Positions 49,960 to 59,104 of a stretch of 64,000 nt of DNA are shown one piece after another. The position numbers were made by a program, and so were the translations under genes. The notes below the pieces were generated by a model. That model had not been told where the DNA came from and ran no database searches. It saw only the letters and a list, made by a program, of their open reading frames with translations. Origin of the DNA: JALZBL01 sp040004775 (GTDB lineage Bacteria > Actinomycetota > Actinomycetes > Mycobacteriales > Jatrophihabitantaceae); assembly GCA_040004775.1 (NCBI GenBank), contig JBDUAD010000003.1:1-64000 (forward strand), written 5' to 3'. The first letter of the stretch is position 1; each line of letters opens with the position of its first letter.

Positions 49960-52424
49960 CTGTCGCTCCCCAGAAGCCGGCATCGACTCAGCCCGGGGCC
50001 GGCCAGCCCCCGGCCGCGGCCGACGCCGACCTGGTCAGCGTGACGATCGACGGCCTGGAGATCTCCGTGCCCAAGGGCACGCTGGTGATCCGCGCGGCCG
50101 AGATGCTCGGAGTGCAGATTCCGCGCTTCTGCGACCACCCGCTGCTCGACCCGGCCGGTGCCTGCCGTCAGTGCCTGATCGAGGTCACCGACACGGGCAA
50201 CGGCCGAGGTATGCCCAAGCCGGCCGCGTCCTGCACCACCACGGTGATGTCAGGCATGGTGGTCAAGACCCAGCTGACGTCGCCGGTGGCCGACAAGGCC
50301 CAGCAAGGCGTCATGGAGCTGCTGCTGATCAACCACCCGCTCGACTGCCCGGTGTGCGACAAGGGCGGGGAGTGCCCGCTGCAAAACCAGGCGATGAGCA
50401 ACGGCCGCACGGACTCGCGCTTCGTCGACGTGAAGCGGACCTTCCCCAAGCCGATCGCGGTGAGCACCCAGGTACTGCTGGATCGGGAGCGGTGCGTGCT
50501 GTGCCAGCGCTGCACGCGCTTCTCCGAGCAGATCGCCGGTGACCCGTTCATCGACCTGCTCGAGCGCGGCGCCAGCCAGCAGGTGGGGACGTCCTCCGAC
50601 GTGCCGTTCCAGTCCTATTTCTCCGGCAACACGATCCAGATCTGCCCGGTCGGCGCGCTGACCAGTGCTTCCTACCGCTTCCGCGCCCGCCCGTTCGACC
50701 TCATGAGCACGCCGGCGGTATGCGAGCACTGCTCCTCCGGCTGCGCGCTGCGTACCGACTGGCGCCGAGGCACCATCACCCGCCGCCTGGCCGCCAACGA
50801 CCCAGAGGTCAACGAGGAGTGGAACTGCGACAAGGGCCGCTTCGCCTTCCGCTACGCCGGCCTGGCCGACCGGATCGACCGGCCGCTGGTGCGCGACTCC
50901 CGCGGCGAGCTGGTCGAGGCCAGCTGGCCCGAAGCGCTGGAGCGAGCGGCGCAGGGGCTGGCCGCAGCCGCAGCGGCCGGCGGCGTCGGCGTGCTGCCCG
51001 GCGGCCGCCTGACCGAGGAGGACGCCTACGCCTACGCCAAGTTCGCCCGCGTGGTCCTCGGCACCAACGACGTCGACTTCCGCTCCCGTCCCGGCAGCGA
51101 CGAGGAGTTGGCGTTCCTCGGTGCCCGGGTGGCGGCCACCTCGCCGCTGAGCGGGGCGGTTACCTACGCCGATCTCGAGAACGCCCCGATGGTCCTGCTG
51201 GCCGGCTTCGAGCCGGAGGAGGAGTCGCCCATCGTCTTCCTGCGGCTGCGCAAATCCACCCGGCTGGGACAGACCGCGCTTTACTCGGTCGCGGCCACGG
51301 TCAGTCGTGGGCTCGAGAAGCTGGGCGCCACCCTGCTGCAGGCCGTCCCCGGCAACGAGGCCGCGGCGCTGGACCGGCTGGAGAGCTCGCTGCTACGCCG
51401 GCTGGGCGAGCCCGGCGCGCTGGTGCTCGTCGGGGAGCGGCTGGCCACGGTCCCGGGCGGGCTCACCGCGGCCGCCGCCCTGGCCGAGCGCACCGGCGCC
51501 CGGCTGGCCTGGGTGCCGCGACGGGCCGGCGAACGCGGCGCGATCGACGCCGGCGCCCTGCCCACCCTGCTGCCCGGCGGGCGCCCGGTCAGTGACGACG
51601 CGGCGCGGGCCGAGGTCGAGCGGGTCTGGGCTGCACCGGTGCCGTCTGCGCCGGGTCGAAGTGCGTCGCGGATGCTGGCTGCGGCCGCGGCGGGCACACT
51701 GTCCGGCCTGCTGGTCGGTTCGGTGGACCCGGGCGACCTGGCCGATCCGGGCGCGGCCATCGCCGGACTCGACGCCGCCACCTTCGTCGTGAGCCTCGAG
51801 TTGCGCCGTAGTGACGTCACCGAGCGCGCCGATGTGGTGCTGCCGGTGTCCGCACCGGCGGAGAAGGACGGGCGCTACGTCACCTGGGAGGGACGCCGTC
51901 GCCCGTTCGACGCGACGCTGACCGCGACCGGCAACCTCAGCGACGGCCGGGTGCTCAACTCGCTGGCCGACGAGATGGACGTGCGACTAGGCCTGCCCGA
52001 CGTGGCCTCGACCCGTGCCGAGATCGCCCGGTTCACCGCGGCAACGGTGCGGGTCCCCGCGCCGGCCGTGGCCGCAGGAGCAGCCGCTGGTCCCGGCCAG
52101 GGCGAGGCCGTGCTGGCGACCTGGGACGAGCTGATCGGGACGGGACGGATGCTCGACGGCGAGCCGAACCTGGCCGGGACGGCCAAGCCGGTGCGTGCCC
52201 TGCTGGCCCCGGCCACGGCGGCCGAGGTCGGTGTCCGCGCCGGGGACCATGTACGGGTGGGCGGCCCGGCCGGTGCGGTCGTCGTGCCGGTGATGGTCGC
52301 CGACCTGCCCGAACGGGTGGTGTGGCTGCCTTCCAACGCGCCGGGCTGCGAGGTCCGCCGGGACCTCGGAGCCGGTGCCGGCGATCTCGTGACCGTCAGC
52401 GCGACGACCGGCAGGTCTTCATGA
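49956..52424 (+). CDS. nuoG: NADH-quinone oxidoreductase subunit G
   Basis: 822 residues. N-terminal 2Fe-2S and 4Fe-4S ligands: CDHPLLDPAGACRQCLIEV, HPLDCPVCDKGGECPLQ, and RCVLCQRCTRFSEQIAG with a later IQICPVGALTS. A molybdopterin-type fold follows with CEHCSSGC at about 258-265 and ends with a molydopterin-dinucleotide-like domain (VRAGDHVRVGGPAG). GTG 49956 overlaps nuoF. The ATG in its terminal tcATGA lies in a near-copy of the nuoH start region. Confidence 0.95.
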   Translation: MTVAPQKPASTQPGAGQPPAAADADLVSVTIDGLEISVPKGTLVIRAAEMLGVQIPRFCDHPLLDPAGACRQCLIEVTDTGNGRGMPKPAASCTTTVMSGMVVKTQLTSPVADKAQQGVMELLLINHPLDCPVCDKGGECPLQNQAMSNGRTDSRFVDVKRTFPKPIAVSTQVLLDRERCVLCQRCTRFSEQIAGDPFIDLLERGASQQVGTSSDVPFQSYFSGNTIQICPVGALTSASYRFRARPFDLMSTPAVCEHCSSGCALRTDWRRGTITRRLAANDPEVNEEWNCDKGRFAFRYAGLADRIDRPLVRDSRGELVEASWPEALERAAQGLAAAAAAGGVGVLPGGRLTEEDAYAYAKFARVVLGTNDVDFRSRPGSDEELAFLGARVAATSPLSGAVTYADLENAPMVLLAGFEPEEESPIVFLRLRKSTRLGQTALYSVAATVSRGLEKLGATLLQAVPGNEAAALDRLESSLLRRLGEPGALVLVGERLATVPGGLTAAAALAERTGARLAWVPRRAGERGAIDAGALPTLLPGGRPVSDDAARAEVERVWAAPVPSAPGRSASRMLAAAAAGTLSGLLVGSVDPGDLADPGAAIAGLDAATFVVSLELRRSDVTERADVVLPVSAPAEKDGRYVTWEGRRRPFDATLTATGNLSDGRVLNSLADEMDVRLGLPDVASTRAEIARFTAATVRVPAPAVAAGAAAGPGQGEAVLATWDELIGTGRMLDGEPNLAGTAKPVRALLAPATAAEVGVRAGDHVRVGGPAGAVVVPVMVADLPERVVWLPSNAPGCEVRRDLGAGAGDLVTVSATTGRSS

Positions 52425-52466
52425 ATTCGCGCAGGAGCACCTGATGAATGCGACCGGGAGGTCCTG

Positions 52467-53864
52467 ATGGAGAGTCTGGCGGTCGGCCAGACCGACCTGT
52501 CGCAGTTCGGCACCGAGCCGGTCTGGGTCATGCTGATCAAGGTCGTCGCGGTGTTCGCGTTCCTGGTCGTGATGACGCTGTTCTCCATCGTGTTCGAGCG
52601 CAAGGTGGTCGGCCGCATGCAGAACCGCATCGGCCCGAACCGCACGGGGCCGTGGGGCACTCTGCAGTCCCTGGCCGACGGCATGAAGCTGGCGCTGAAG
52701 GAAGAGATCATCCCGACCCTGGCCGACAAGCCGGTGTACTGGATCGCTCCGGTCGTCAGCGCGACCCCGGCGTTCCTGGCCTTCTCGGTCATCCCGTTCG
52801 GTCCCTCGGTGTCGATCTTCGGCCACCACACGCCGCTGCAGCTGACCGACCTTCCCGTCGGCGTCCTGGTGATCTTCGCCTGCTCGTCGCTCGGCGTGTA
52901 CGGCATCGTGCTCTCCGGCTGGGCCTCGGGCTCGACCTATCCGCTGCTCGGCGGCCTGCGCTCAGCGGCCCAGATGATCTCCTATGAGGTCGCCATGGGC
53001 CTGTCGATGGTGGCCGTGTTCCTCTACGCCGGCACGATGTCGACCTCGGGCATCGTCGACTACCAGCGCAACCACGTGTGGAACGCCATCCCGTTGTTCG
53101 TCTCGTTCGCCATCTACGCCATCTCCATGGTCGGTGAGACCAACCGGGCTCCGTTCGACCTGCCCGAGGCGGAGTCCGAGCTGGTCGGCGGTTTTCACAC
53201 CGAGTATTCGTCGATGAAGTTCGCGCTGTTCTTCCTGGCCGAATACATCAACATGGTGACGGTCAGCGCTCTGGCCACCACGCTGTTCCTCGGCGGCTGG
53301 CGGGCGCCGTGGCCGTTGTCGCTGTGGAGCGGGGCCAACTCCGGCTGGTGGCCGGTCCTGTGGTTCACCGGCAAGGTGGTCGTGCTGATCTTCGGGTTCG
53401 TGTGGCTGCGCGGCACCCTGCCGCGCATGCGCTACGACCAGTTCATGCACTTCGGCTGGAAGCTGCTTATCCCGATCAACCTGGTGTGGATCCTGGCCGT
53501 GGCCACCATGCGGGTGCTCGACGACCGCAGCTGGAACCGCCTGGCTGCCGCGCTGGTGGTGCTTATCCCGGTCCTGATCGTCCTGGCCATCGCCGGGCTG
53601 GCCATCGACCGGGTGGAGAAGCTGCGGCGCCTGCGCGAGCAGGAGCTGGAGACGGCCGAGAGGCGGCGGCCGCGCACGTTCCCGGTTCCGCCGATGGACC
53701 TCGCCGTGCCCACTGCCCCGCGCCTCGTCTCGGGCGGCCGCCGCACTCCGGTCGGAGCCGGAGCTGGAGCCGGTGGCAGCACGGCCACCGCGCTGGGCGC
53801 TCTTGATGGCCCGCGCGGTGTTCCTCGCGGCACCACGCTGACCGATGAAGGGCCCACCCCATGA
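52467..53864 (+). CDS. nuoH: NADH-quinone oxidoreductase subunit H
   Basis: 465 residues, eight or nine helices. Signatures: FERKVVGRMQNRIGPNRTGP in the first loop and ETNRAPFDLPEAESELVGG in the conserved acidic loop near the quinone entrance. A 70-residue hydrophilic C-terminal extension follows the last helix. ATG 52467 has GGGAGG 7 nt upstream. nuoI overlaps by 4 nt. Confidence 0.97.
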   Translation: MESLAVGQTDLSQFGTEPVWVMLIKVVAVFAFLVVMTLFSIVFERKVVGRMQNRIGPNRTGPWGTLQSLADGMKLALKEEIIPTLADKPVYWIAPVVSATPAFLAFSVIPFGPSVSIFGHHTPLQLTDLPVGVLVIFACSSLGVYGIVLSGWASGSTYPLLGGLRSAAQMISYEVAMGLSMVAVFLYAGTMSTSGIVDYQRNHVWNAIPLFVSFAIYAISMVGETNRAPFDLPEAESELVGGFHTEYSSMKFALFFLAEYINMVTVSALATTLFLGGWRAPWPLSLWSGANSGWWPVLWFTGKVVVLIFGFVWLRGTLPRMRYDQFMHFGWKLLIPINLVWILAVATMRVLDDRSWNRLAAALVVLIPVLIVLAIAGLAIDRVEKLRRLREQELETAERRRPRTFPVPPMDLAVPTAPRLVSGGRRTPVGAGAGAGGSTATALGALDGPRGVPRGTTLTDEGPTP

Positions 53865-54535
53865 GCGACGCACGGACCGCCGGTAAGACCCCCGCGGTGC
53901 CGGGCCCCGACATCGGTCCTGGCGCGGGGCCGGGGACCTCCCGACCTCAGGGCACGCTGGGCGGCTTTGCCAAGGGCTTCGGGCTGACGTTCAACACCAT
54001 GTTCAAGAAGGTGTTCACCCAGCAGTACCCGTTCGACGTCTACCCCACCGCCCCGCGCTATCACGGCCGCCACGTGCTCAACCGTCACCCCGACGGCCTG
54101 GAAAAGTGCATCGGCTGCGAGCTGTGTGCCTGGGCCTGCCCGGCCGACGCGATCTACGTCGAAGGTGGTGACAACACCGAGGAGGAGCGGTACTCGCCGG
54201 GGGAGCGCTACGGCAAGGTTTATCAGATCAATTACCTGCGCTGTATCTTCTGCGGGCTGTGCGTCGAAGCGTGCCCGACCCGCTCGCTGACCATGAGCAA
54301 CGAGTACGAGCTCGCGCTGGACAACCGCCAGGACCTCATCTACACCAAGGAGCAGCTCATGGCCCCGCTCCTGCCGGGTATGGAGGCGCCGCCACACGCC
54401 ATGCGCCTCGGCGACACCGACGCCTACTACGTCCCGCGCAAGCCCGACGCCGAGGCCGAGGTGCAGAGCGAGGCCAACGCTGCGGCCACCGGTGCGCGGG
54501 GTCTGGCCCACGAGATCGGCGGGCGCGGGCGGTGA
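53861..54535 (+). CDS. nuoI: NADH-quinone oxidoreductase subunit I
   Basis: 224 residues. Two [4Fe-4S] motifs: CIGCELCAWACPADAI and CIFCGLCVEACPTRSL, holding clusters N6a and N6b. Preceded by PRYHGRHVLNRHPDG, typical of NuoI. The C-terminal 60 residues are a hydrophilic tail. ATG overlaps nuoH stop. Confidence 0.97.
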   Translation: MSDARTAGKTPAVPGPDIGPGAGPGTSRPQGTLGGFAKGFGLTFNTMFKKVFTQQYPFDVYPTAPRYHGRHVLNRHPDGLEKCIGCELCAWACPADAIYVEGGDNTEEERYSPGERYGKVYQINYLRCIFCGLCVEACPTRSLTMSNEYELALDNRQDLIYTKEQLMAPLLPGMEAPPHAMRLGDTDAYYVPRKPDAEAEVQSEANAAATGARGLAHEIGGRGR

Positions 54536-54542
54536 GCGGGCA

Positions 54543-55310
54543 GTGATCACGACTGCGAGCTCCACGATCGGCGGCGGCGAGGCCATCGCGTTCTGGGTGC
54601 TGGCCCCCATCGCCGTGCTCGGCGCGGTCGGCATGGTGCTGGCCCGCAACGCGGTGCACTCGGCGCTGTCTCTGGTGGCCACGATGATGTGCCTCGGGCT
54701 GTTCTACGTCATTCAGCAGGGTCCGTTCCTCGGCCTGGTGCAGATCATCGTCTACACCGGCGCGATCATGATCCTGTTCCTGTTCGTGCTCATGCTGGTC
54801 GGCCGCGACTCCTCCGACTCCCTGGTCGAGACGTTGCGCGGACAGCGCTACGCCGCCGTGCTGGCCGGCCTAGCCTTCGCCGTCCTCGTCGCCGGGGCGA
54901 TCGGGCGCAGCGTGTCGGACATCGTCCCGGCCGATCTGGCGTCGAGCAACGTCGGTGGCACCAATGTCGACAGCATTGCCCGGCTGCTGTTCACGAAGTA
55001 CCTGTTCGCGTTCGAGCTCACCTCGGCCCTGTTGATCGTCGCCGCGATCGGAGCCATGGTGCTGGCCCACAACGAACGCGAGGGCCCGCGGCGCACGCAA
55101 AAGGAGTTCGCGCTCGACCGCATCCGCTCCGGGCGCCCGCAGCCGCTGCCCGGGCCCGGCGTGCTGTCCTCGGCCAACGCCATCGGCACTCCGGCTCTGC
55201 TGCCCGACGGCACCATCGCCCCGGAGTCGGTGATGATCGGCATGAGCCCGGCCGGCGACGAGAGCGAACAGCCGCCGCGGCGTGCGGTGACCGAAAGCGG
55301 CACCCGGTGA
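54543..55310 (+). CDS. nuoJ: NADH-quinone oxidoreductase subunit J
   Basis: 255 residues, five helices. Signature MMCLGLFYVIQQGPFLGLVQIIVYTGAI (key part VQIIVYTGAIMILFLFVLML). The last 80 residues are hydrophilic and Pro-rich. GTG 54543 is 7 nt after nuoI. nuoK overlaps as GTGA. Confidence 0.95.
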   Translation: MITTASSTIGGGEAIAFWVLAPIAVLGAVGMVLARNAVHSALSLVATMMCLGLFYVIQQGPFLGLVQIIVYTGAIMILFLFVLMLVGRDSSDSLVETLRGQRYAAVLAGLAFAVLVAGAIGRSVSDIVPADLASSNVGGTNVDSIARLLFTKYLFAFELTSALLIVAAIGAMVLAHNEREGPRRTQKEFALDRIRSGRPQPLPGPGVLSSANAIGTPALLPDGTIAPESVMIGMSPAGDESEQPPRRAVTESGTR

Positions 55311-55606
55311 CGGTCACCTACTACCTGGTGCTGTCGGCCTTGCTCTTCTCCATCGGCGCGGTCGGCGTGCTGGTGCGCCGCAACGCCATCGTCGTGTTCA
55401 TGTGCGTCGAGCTGATGCTCAACGCGGTCAACCTGTCGCTGGTCACCTTCGCGCGCATCGACGGCACATTGGACGGCCAGATCATGGCCTTCTTCGTGAT
55501 GGTGGTCGCCGCGGCCGAGGTCGTCGTCGGCCTGGCCATCATCATGTCCATCTTCCGCACGCGGCGGTCGGCCTCGGTCGACGACGCGAACCTGCTCAAG
55601 TACTGA
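55307..55606 (+). CDS. nuoK: NADH-quinone oxidoreductase subunit K
   Basis: 99 residues, three helices. Conserved glutamates in VFMCVELMLNAVNL and in MVVAAAEVVVGLAII are the membrane acidic residues needed for proton pumping. GTG 55307 overlaps the nuoJ stop. Confidence 0.97.
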   Translation: MTVTYYLVLSALLFSIGAVGVLVRRNAIVVFMCVELMLNAVNLSLVTFARIDGTLDGQIMAFFVMVVAAAEVVVGLAIIMSIFRTRRSASVDDANLLKY

Positions 55607-55646
55607 GGAAGGAACGCCGCGGTGAGGCCTGTCGGGGTACACGTCG

Positions 55647-57554
55647 ATGAGTGACGCGCACGGCATCCAGTCACTGGCCTGGATCCTCGTCGCCCTGCCG
55701 GCACTCTCGGCCGCGGTGCTCCTGCTCGCCGGTCGGGCGGCCGACCGATGGGGTCACCTGCTCGGTGCCGCCGTCCCGGTGGCCCTGTTCGTCTACGCCG
55801 TGGCGCTCTTCTTCTCGATCAAGGGCGAGAGCTCGGGCGGACGGGAACGGGACCTGCACCTGTTCAGCTGGATTCCCGTGGCCGGACTGCAGGTCGACGC
55901 CGGCTTCCTGATCGACCCGCTGTCGCTGACCTTCGTGCTGCTGATCACCGGGGTCGGCTCACTGATCCATATCTACGCGGTCGGCTACATGGCCCACGAC
56001 GAGGGCCGCCGACGCTTCTTCGGCTACTTCGACCTTTTCATCGCCGCGATGTTGCTGCTGGTGCTCGGCAACGGCTACCTGCCGCTCTACGTCGGCTGGG
56101 AAGGTGTCGGCCTGGCGTCCTACCTGCTCATCGGCTTCTACTACAACCGGCCCACGGCGGCCACGGCGGCCAAGAAGGCATTCATCGCTAACCGGGTGGG
56201 TGACGTCGGGCTGTCCATCGCAATCATGCTTATGTTCGCCTACTTCGGCACCACCTCCTACGCCGGCGTGTTCGACCGGGTCGGCAACGCCTCCGGCGGA
56301 GTGGTCACGGCCATCGGGCTCATGCTGCTGCTCGGCGCCTGCGGCAAGTCCGGCCAGTTCCCGCTGCAGACCTGGCTGCCCGACGCCATGGAGGGCCCGA
56401 CCCCGGTCTCGGCCCTCATCCACGCCGCGACGATGGTCACCGCGGGGGTGTACCTCATCGCCCGGTCCGCGCCGATCTTCGACCTCTCACAGGCCGCGCG
56501 CACCGTGGTGGTGGTCGTCGGCGCGATCACGCTGGTCTACGGCTGCATCTGCGCATTCGGCCAGGACGACCTGAAGCGGGTGCTGGCCTACTCGACGGTG
56601 AGCCAGATCGGCTACATGTTCCTCGCCGTCGGTCTGGGCCAGGGGGTCTACGCCATCGGCATCCTGCACCTGCTCGGCCACGGCTTCTTCAAGGCCGCGC
56701 TGTTCCTGTCGGCCGGATCGGTCATGCACGCCATGAACGACCGGATCGACATGCGGCGCTTCGGCGGCCTGTGGCGGGTCATGCCCATCACCTGGGCCGT
56801 GTTCGTGTGCGGCTACCTGGCGATCATCGGCTTCCCCGGCGCCACCGGCTTCTTCACCAAGGACAAGATCATTGAAGCCGCGCTGGACAAGGGCGGCACG
56901 TCGGGCTGGATCCTCGGCCTGATCAGTCTGCTCGGCGCCGGGCTCACCGCGGCCTACATGACCCGCGCGCTGATCATGACCTTCCACGGCCAGCGGCGCT
57001 GGGAGGACGACGTCCACCCGCACGAGGCGTCCCCGGTGATGACCGCGCCGATGATCGTGTTAGCCATCCTCTCCCTGGTCGGCGGCGGCCTGCTGGTTCT
57101 CGGTGGCGCGCTGCAGAACTGGCTCGAGCCGTCGGTGGGGACGAGCGTGGAGATCGGTGCGCACACCATCTCCCCGCTGGTGCTCACCGCGCTCACGCTC
57201 GTCGTGGTGGCCCTCGGGGTGGCCGGCGCCTGGCTGGCCGTGGCCCGCCGGCCGGTGCCGGTGCTGGCCCCGGTCGGGGTGTCGGTGGTCACCACCGCGG
57301 CCCGGGAGCGGCTCTGGGCCGACGCGTTCAACGAGACTGTGCTCATGCGCCCCGGGCAGTGGGCGACGAGGGCGATGGTGTACTTCGACAACCGCGGCAT
57401 CGACGGCGCGGTCAACGGGCTGGCCGCCGGCTTAGGCGGCGGGTCGAGCCGATTACGGCGCCTGCAGACCGGTTTCGTACGCTCCTACGCCCTGTCGATG
57501 ATGGTTGGCACGGTCGTGGTCCTGGCCACGCTGATGGCCGCGAGGTACGTCTGA
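55647..57554 (+). CDS. nuoL: NADH-quinone oxidoreductase subunit L
   Basis: 635 residues, about 16 helices, antiporter-like. Core: GWEGVGLASYLLIGFYYNRP, LLGACGKSGQFPLQTWLPDAMEGPTPVSALIHAAT (short key: KSGQFPLQTWLPDAMEGPTP) and the lysine/histidine of helix 8-12. A long C-terminal region with the lateral helix ends MVGTVVVLATLMAARYV. ATG 55647; 40 nt after nuoK. One-base overlap with nuoM (TGATG). Confidence 0.96.
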   Translation: MSDAHGIQSLAWILVALPALSAAVLLLAGRAADRWGHLLGAAVPVALFVYAVALFFSIKGESSGGRERDLHLFSWIPVAGLQVDAGFLIDPLSLTFVLLITGVGSLIHIYAVGYMAHDEGRRRFFGYFDLFIAAMLLLVLGNGYLPLYVGWEGVGLASYLLIGFYYNRPTAATAAKKAFIANRVGDVGLSIAIMLMFAYFGTTSYAGVFDRVGNASGGVVTAIGLMLLLGACGKSGQFPLQTWLPDAMEGPTPVSALIHAATMVTAGVYLIARSAPIFDLSQAARTVVVVVGAITLVYGCICAFGQDDLKRVLAYSTVSQIGYMFLAVGLGQGVYAIGILHLLGHGFFKAALFLSAGSVMHAMNDRIDMRRFGGLWRVMPITWAVFVCGYLAIIGFPGATGFFTKDKIIEAALDKGGTSGWILGLISLLGAGLTAAYMTRALIMTFHGQRRWEDDVHPHEASPVMTAPMIVLAILSLVGGGLLVLGGALQNWLEPSVGTSVEIGAHTISPLVLTALTLVVVALGVAGAWLAVARRPVPVLAPVGVSVVTTAARERLWADAFNETVLMRPGQWATRAMVYFDNRGIDGAVNGLAAGLGGGSSRLRRLQTGFVRSYALSMMVGTVVVLATLMAARYV

Positions 57555-59104
57555 TGCACAACGTGGCCCTGCTCGGGCTGATCCTTGTCCCGTTGGTCGG
57601 CTCGCTGGCCGTCTTCGCCCTGCCCGAAGCCCGGGCCGAACTCGCCAAGCAGATCGCTCTCGCCGCGTCGCTGGCCACCTTCGTCTATGCGGTTGTGCTG
57701 GCTGGGGCCTTCGACAACGGCGGGCGCCGCTTCCAGTTCGAGGGCAGCTGGGTGTGGATAAAGTCCTTCGGCGTCCACTTCGCCCTCGGGGTGGACGGCA
57801 TCGCCCTAGTGCTCATCCTCATGGCCACCCTCCTGGTGCCGGCGGTCGTGCTTGCCTCCTGGAATTCGATCGACACAGTCTCCGGCGGTGAGGCCCGCGA
57901 CCAGCCCGTGCGCAGCGCGCGGATGTTCTTTGCCCTCGTGCTCCTGCTCGAGGTCTTCATGATCGCGGTCTTCGCCGCCACCGACGTCTTCCTGTTCTAC
58001 GTCGTCTTCGAGGCCATGCTCGTGCCGATGTACTTCATCATCGGGCTGTTCGGCGGACCGCGCCGCCAGTACGCGGCGATGAAGTTCTTCCTTTACTCCC
58101 TCTTCGGCGGCCTGCTCATGCTGGCCTCGGTCATCGGCCTGTACGTGACCTCCCCGGCCCACAGCTTCGCGTTCAGCGACCTGGTCGGCTCCCTGCCGGA
58201 CAACGCCAGCCAGAAGTGGCTGTTCCTCGGCTTCTTCATCGCCTTCGCGATCAAAGCGCCGCTGGTGCCGTTTCACACCTGGCTGCCCGACGCGGGCGCT
58301 GAGGCGCCGATCGGCGGCGCCGTCCTGCTGGTCGGCGTGCTGGACAAGGTAGGCACGTTCGGCTTCCTGCGCTACTGCCTGCCGCTGTTCCCCGACGCCT
58401 CGCGCTACTTCGCTCCCTGGATCCTGGTCCTCAGCGTGATCGGCGTCCTCTACGCGGCCTTCCTGGCCATGGGCCAGCGCGACATGAAGCGCCTGGTCGC
58501 GTATACGTCGGTAGCCCACTTCGGTTTCATCGGGCTGGGTATCTTCGCGTTCACCAACCAGGGCGGCACCGGTGCGGTGCTGTACATGGTCAATCACGGG
58601 CTGTCAACCGGGGCGCTGTTCCTGGTGGTCGGCTTCCTTATCGTCCGCGGCAAGAGCCGGCTGGTCGGTGACTACGGGGGTACGTCCAAGGTCACCCCCC
58701 GCCTGGGCGGCGTCTTCCTGTTGGCCGGCCTGTCGTCGCTGGCCCTGCCCGGGATGAGCACGTTTATCAGCGAGTTCCTGGTCCTGCTGGGCACGTTCAC
58801 CCGGCACAAGGGGCTGGCCATCGTGGCCACCACGGGGATCATCCTGGCCGCGCTCTACGTGCTGCTGCTCTACCAGCGCACCATGCAGGGCACGGTGATC
58901 GACCGCGTCCGCGGGTTTGCCGACCTCGACGCCCGCGAGCTGCTGGCTGTCGGCCCGTTGATCGCGTTGATCATCTTCCTCGGCGTCTACCCGAAACCGC
59001 TGTCGGACATGATCACGCCAGCGGTTCAGGCCACCATGTCCGACGTCGGCAAGACGGATCCGGCACCCCCCTATGCCCAACCGGTCAACGGAGGCCGCAA
59101 GTGA
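57554..59104 (+). CDS. nuoM: NADH-quinone oxidoreductase subunit M
   Basis: 516 residues, about 14 helices. Antiporter core: FEAMLVPMYFIIGLFGG with the pumping glutamate, AFAIKAPLVPFHTWLPDA with the central lysine, and AYTSVAHFGFIGLGIFAF. ATG 57554 shares a base with the nuoL stop. nuoN overlaps as GTGA. Confidence 0.97.
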   Translation: MHNVALLGLILVPLVGSLAVFALPEARAELAKQIALAASLATFVYAVVLAGAFDNGGRRFQFEGSWVWIKSFGVHFALGVDGIALVLILMATLLVPAVVLASWNSIDTVSGGEARDQPVRSARMFFALVLLLEVFMIAVFAATDVFLFYVVFEAMLVPMYFIIGLFGGPRRQYAAMKFFLYSLFGGLLMLASVIGLYVTSPAHSFAFSDLVGSLPDNASQKWLFLGFFIAFAIKAPLVPFHTWLPDAGAEAPIGGAVLLVGVLDKVGTFGFLRYCLPLFPDASRYFAPWILVLSVIGVLYAAFLAMGQRDMKRLVAYTSVAHFGFIGLGIFAFTNQGGTGAVLYMVNHGLSTGALFLVVGFLIVRGKSRLVGDYGGTSKVTPRLGGVFLLAGLSSLALPGMSTFISEFLVLLGTFTRHKGLAIVATTGIILAALYVLLLYQRTMQGTVIDRVRGFADLDARELLAVGPLIALIIFLGVYPKPLSDMITPAVQATMSDVGKTDPAPPYAQPVNGGRK

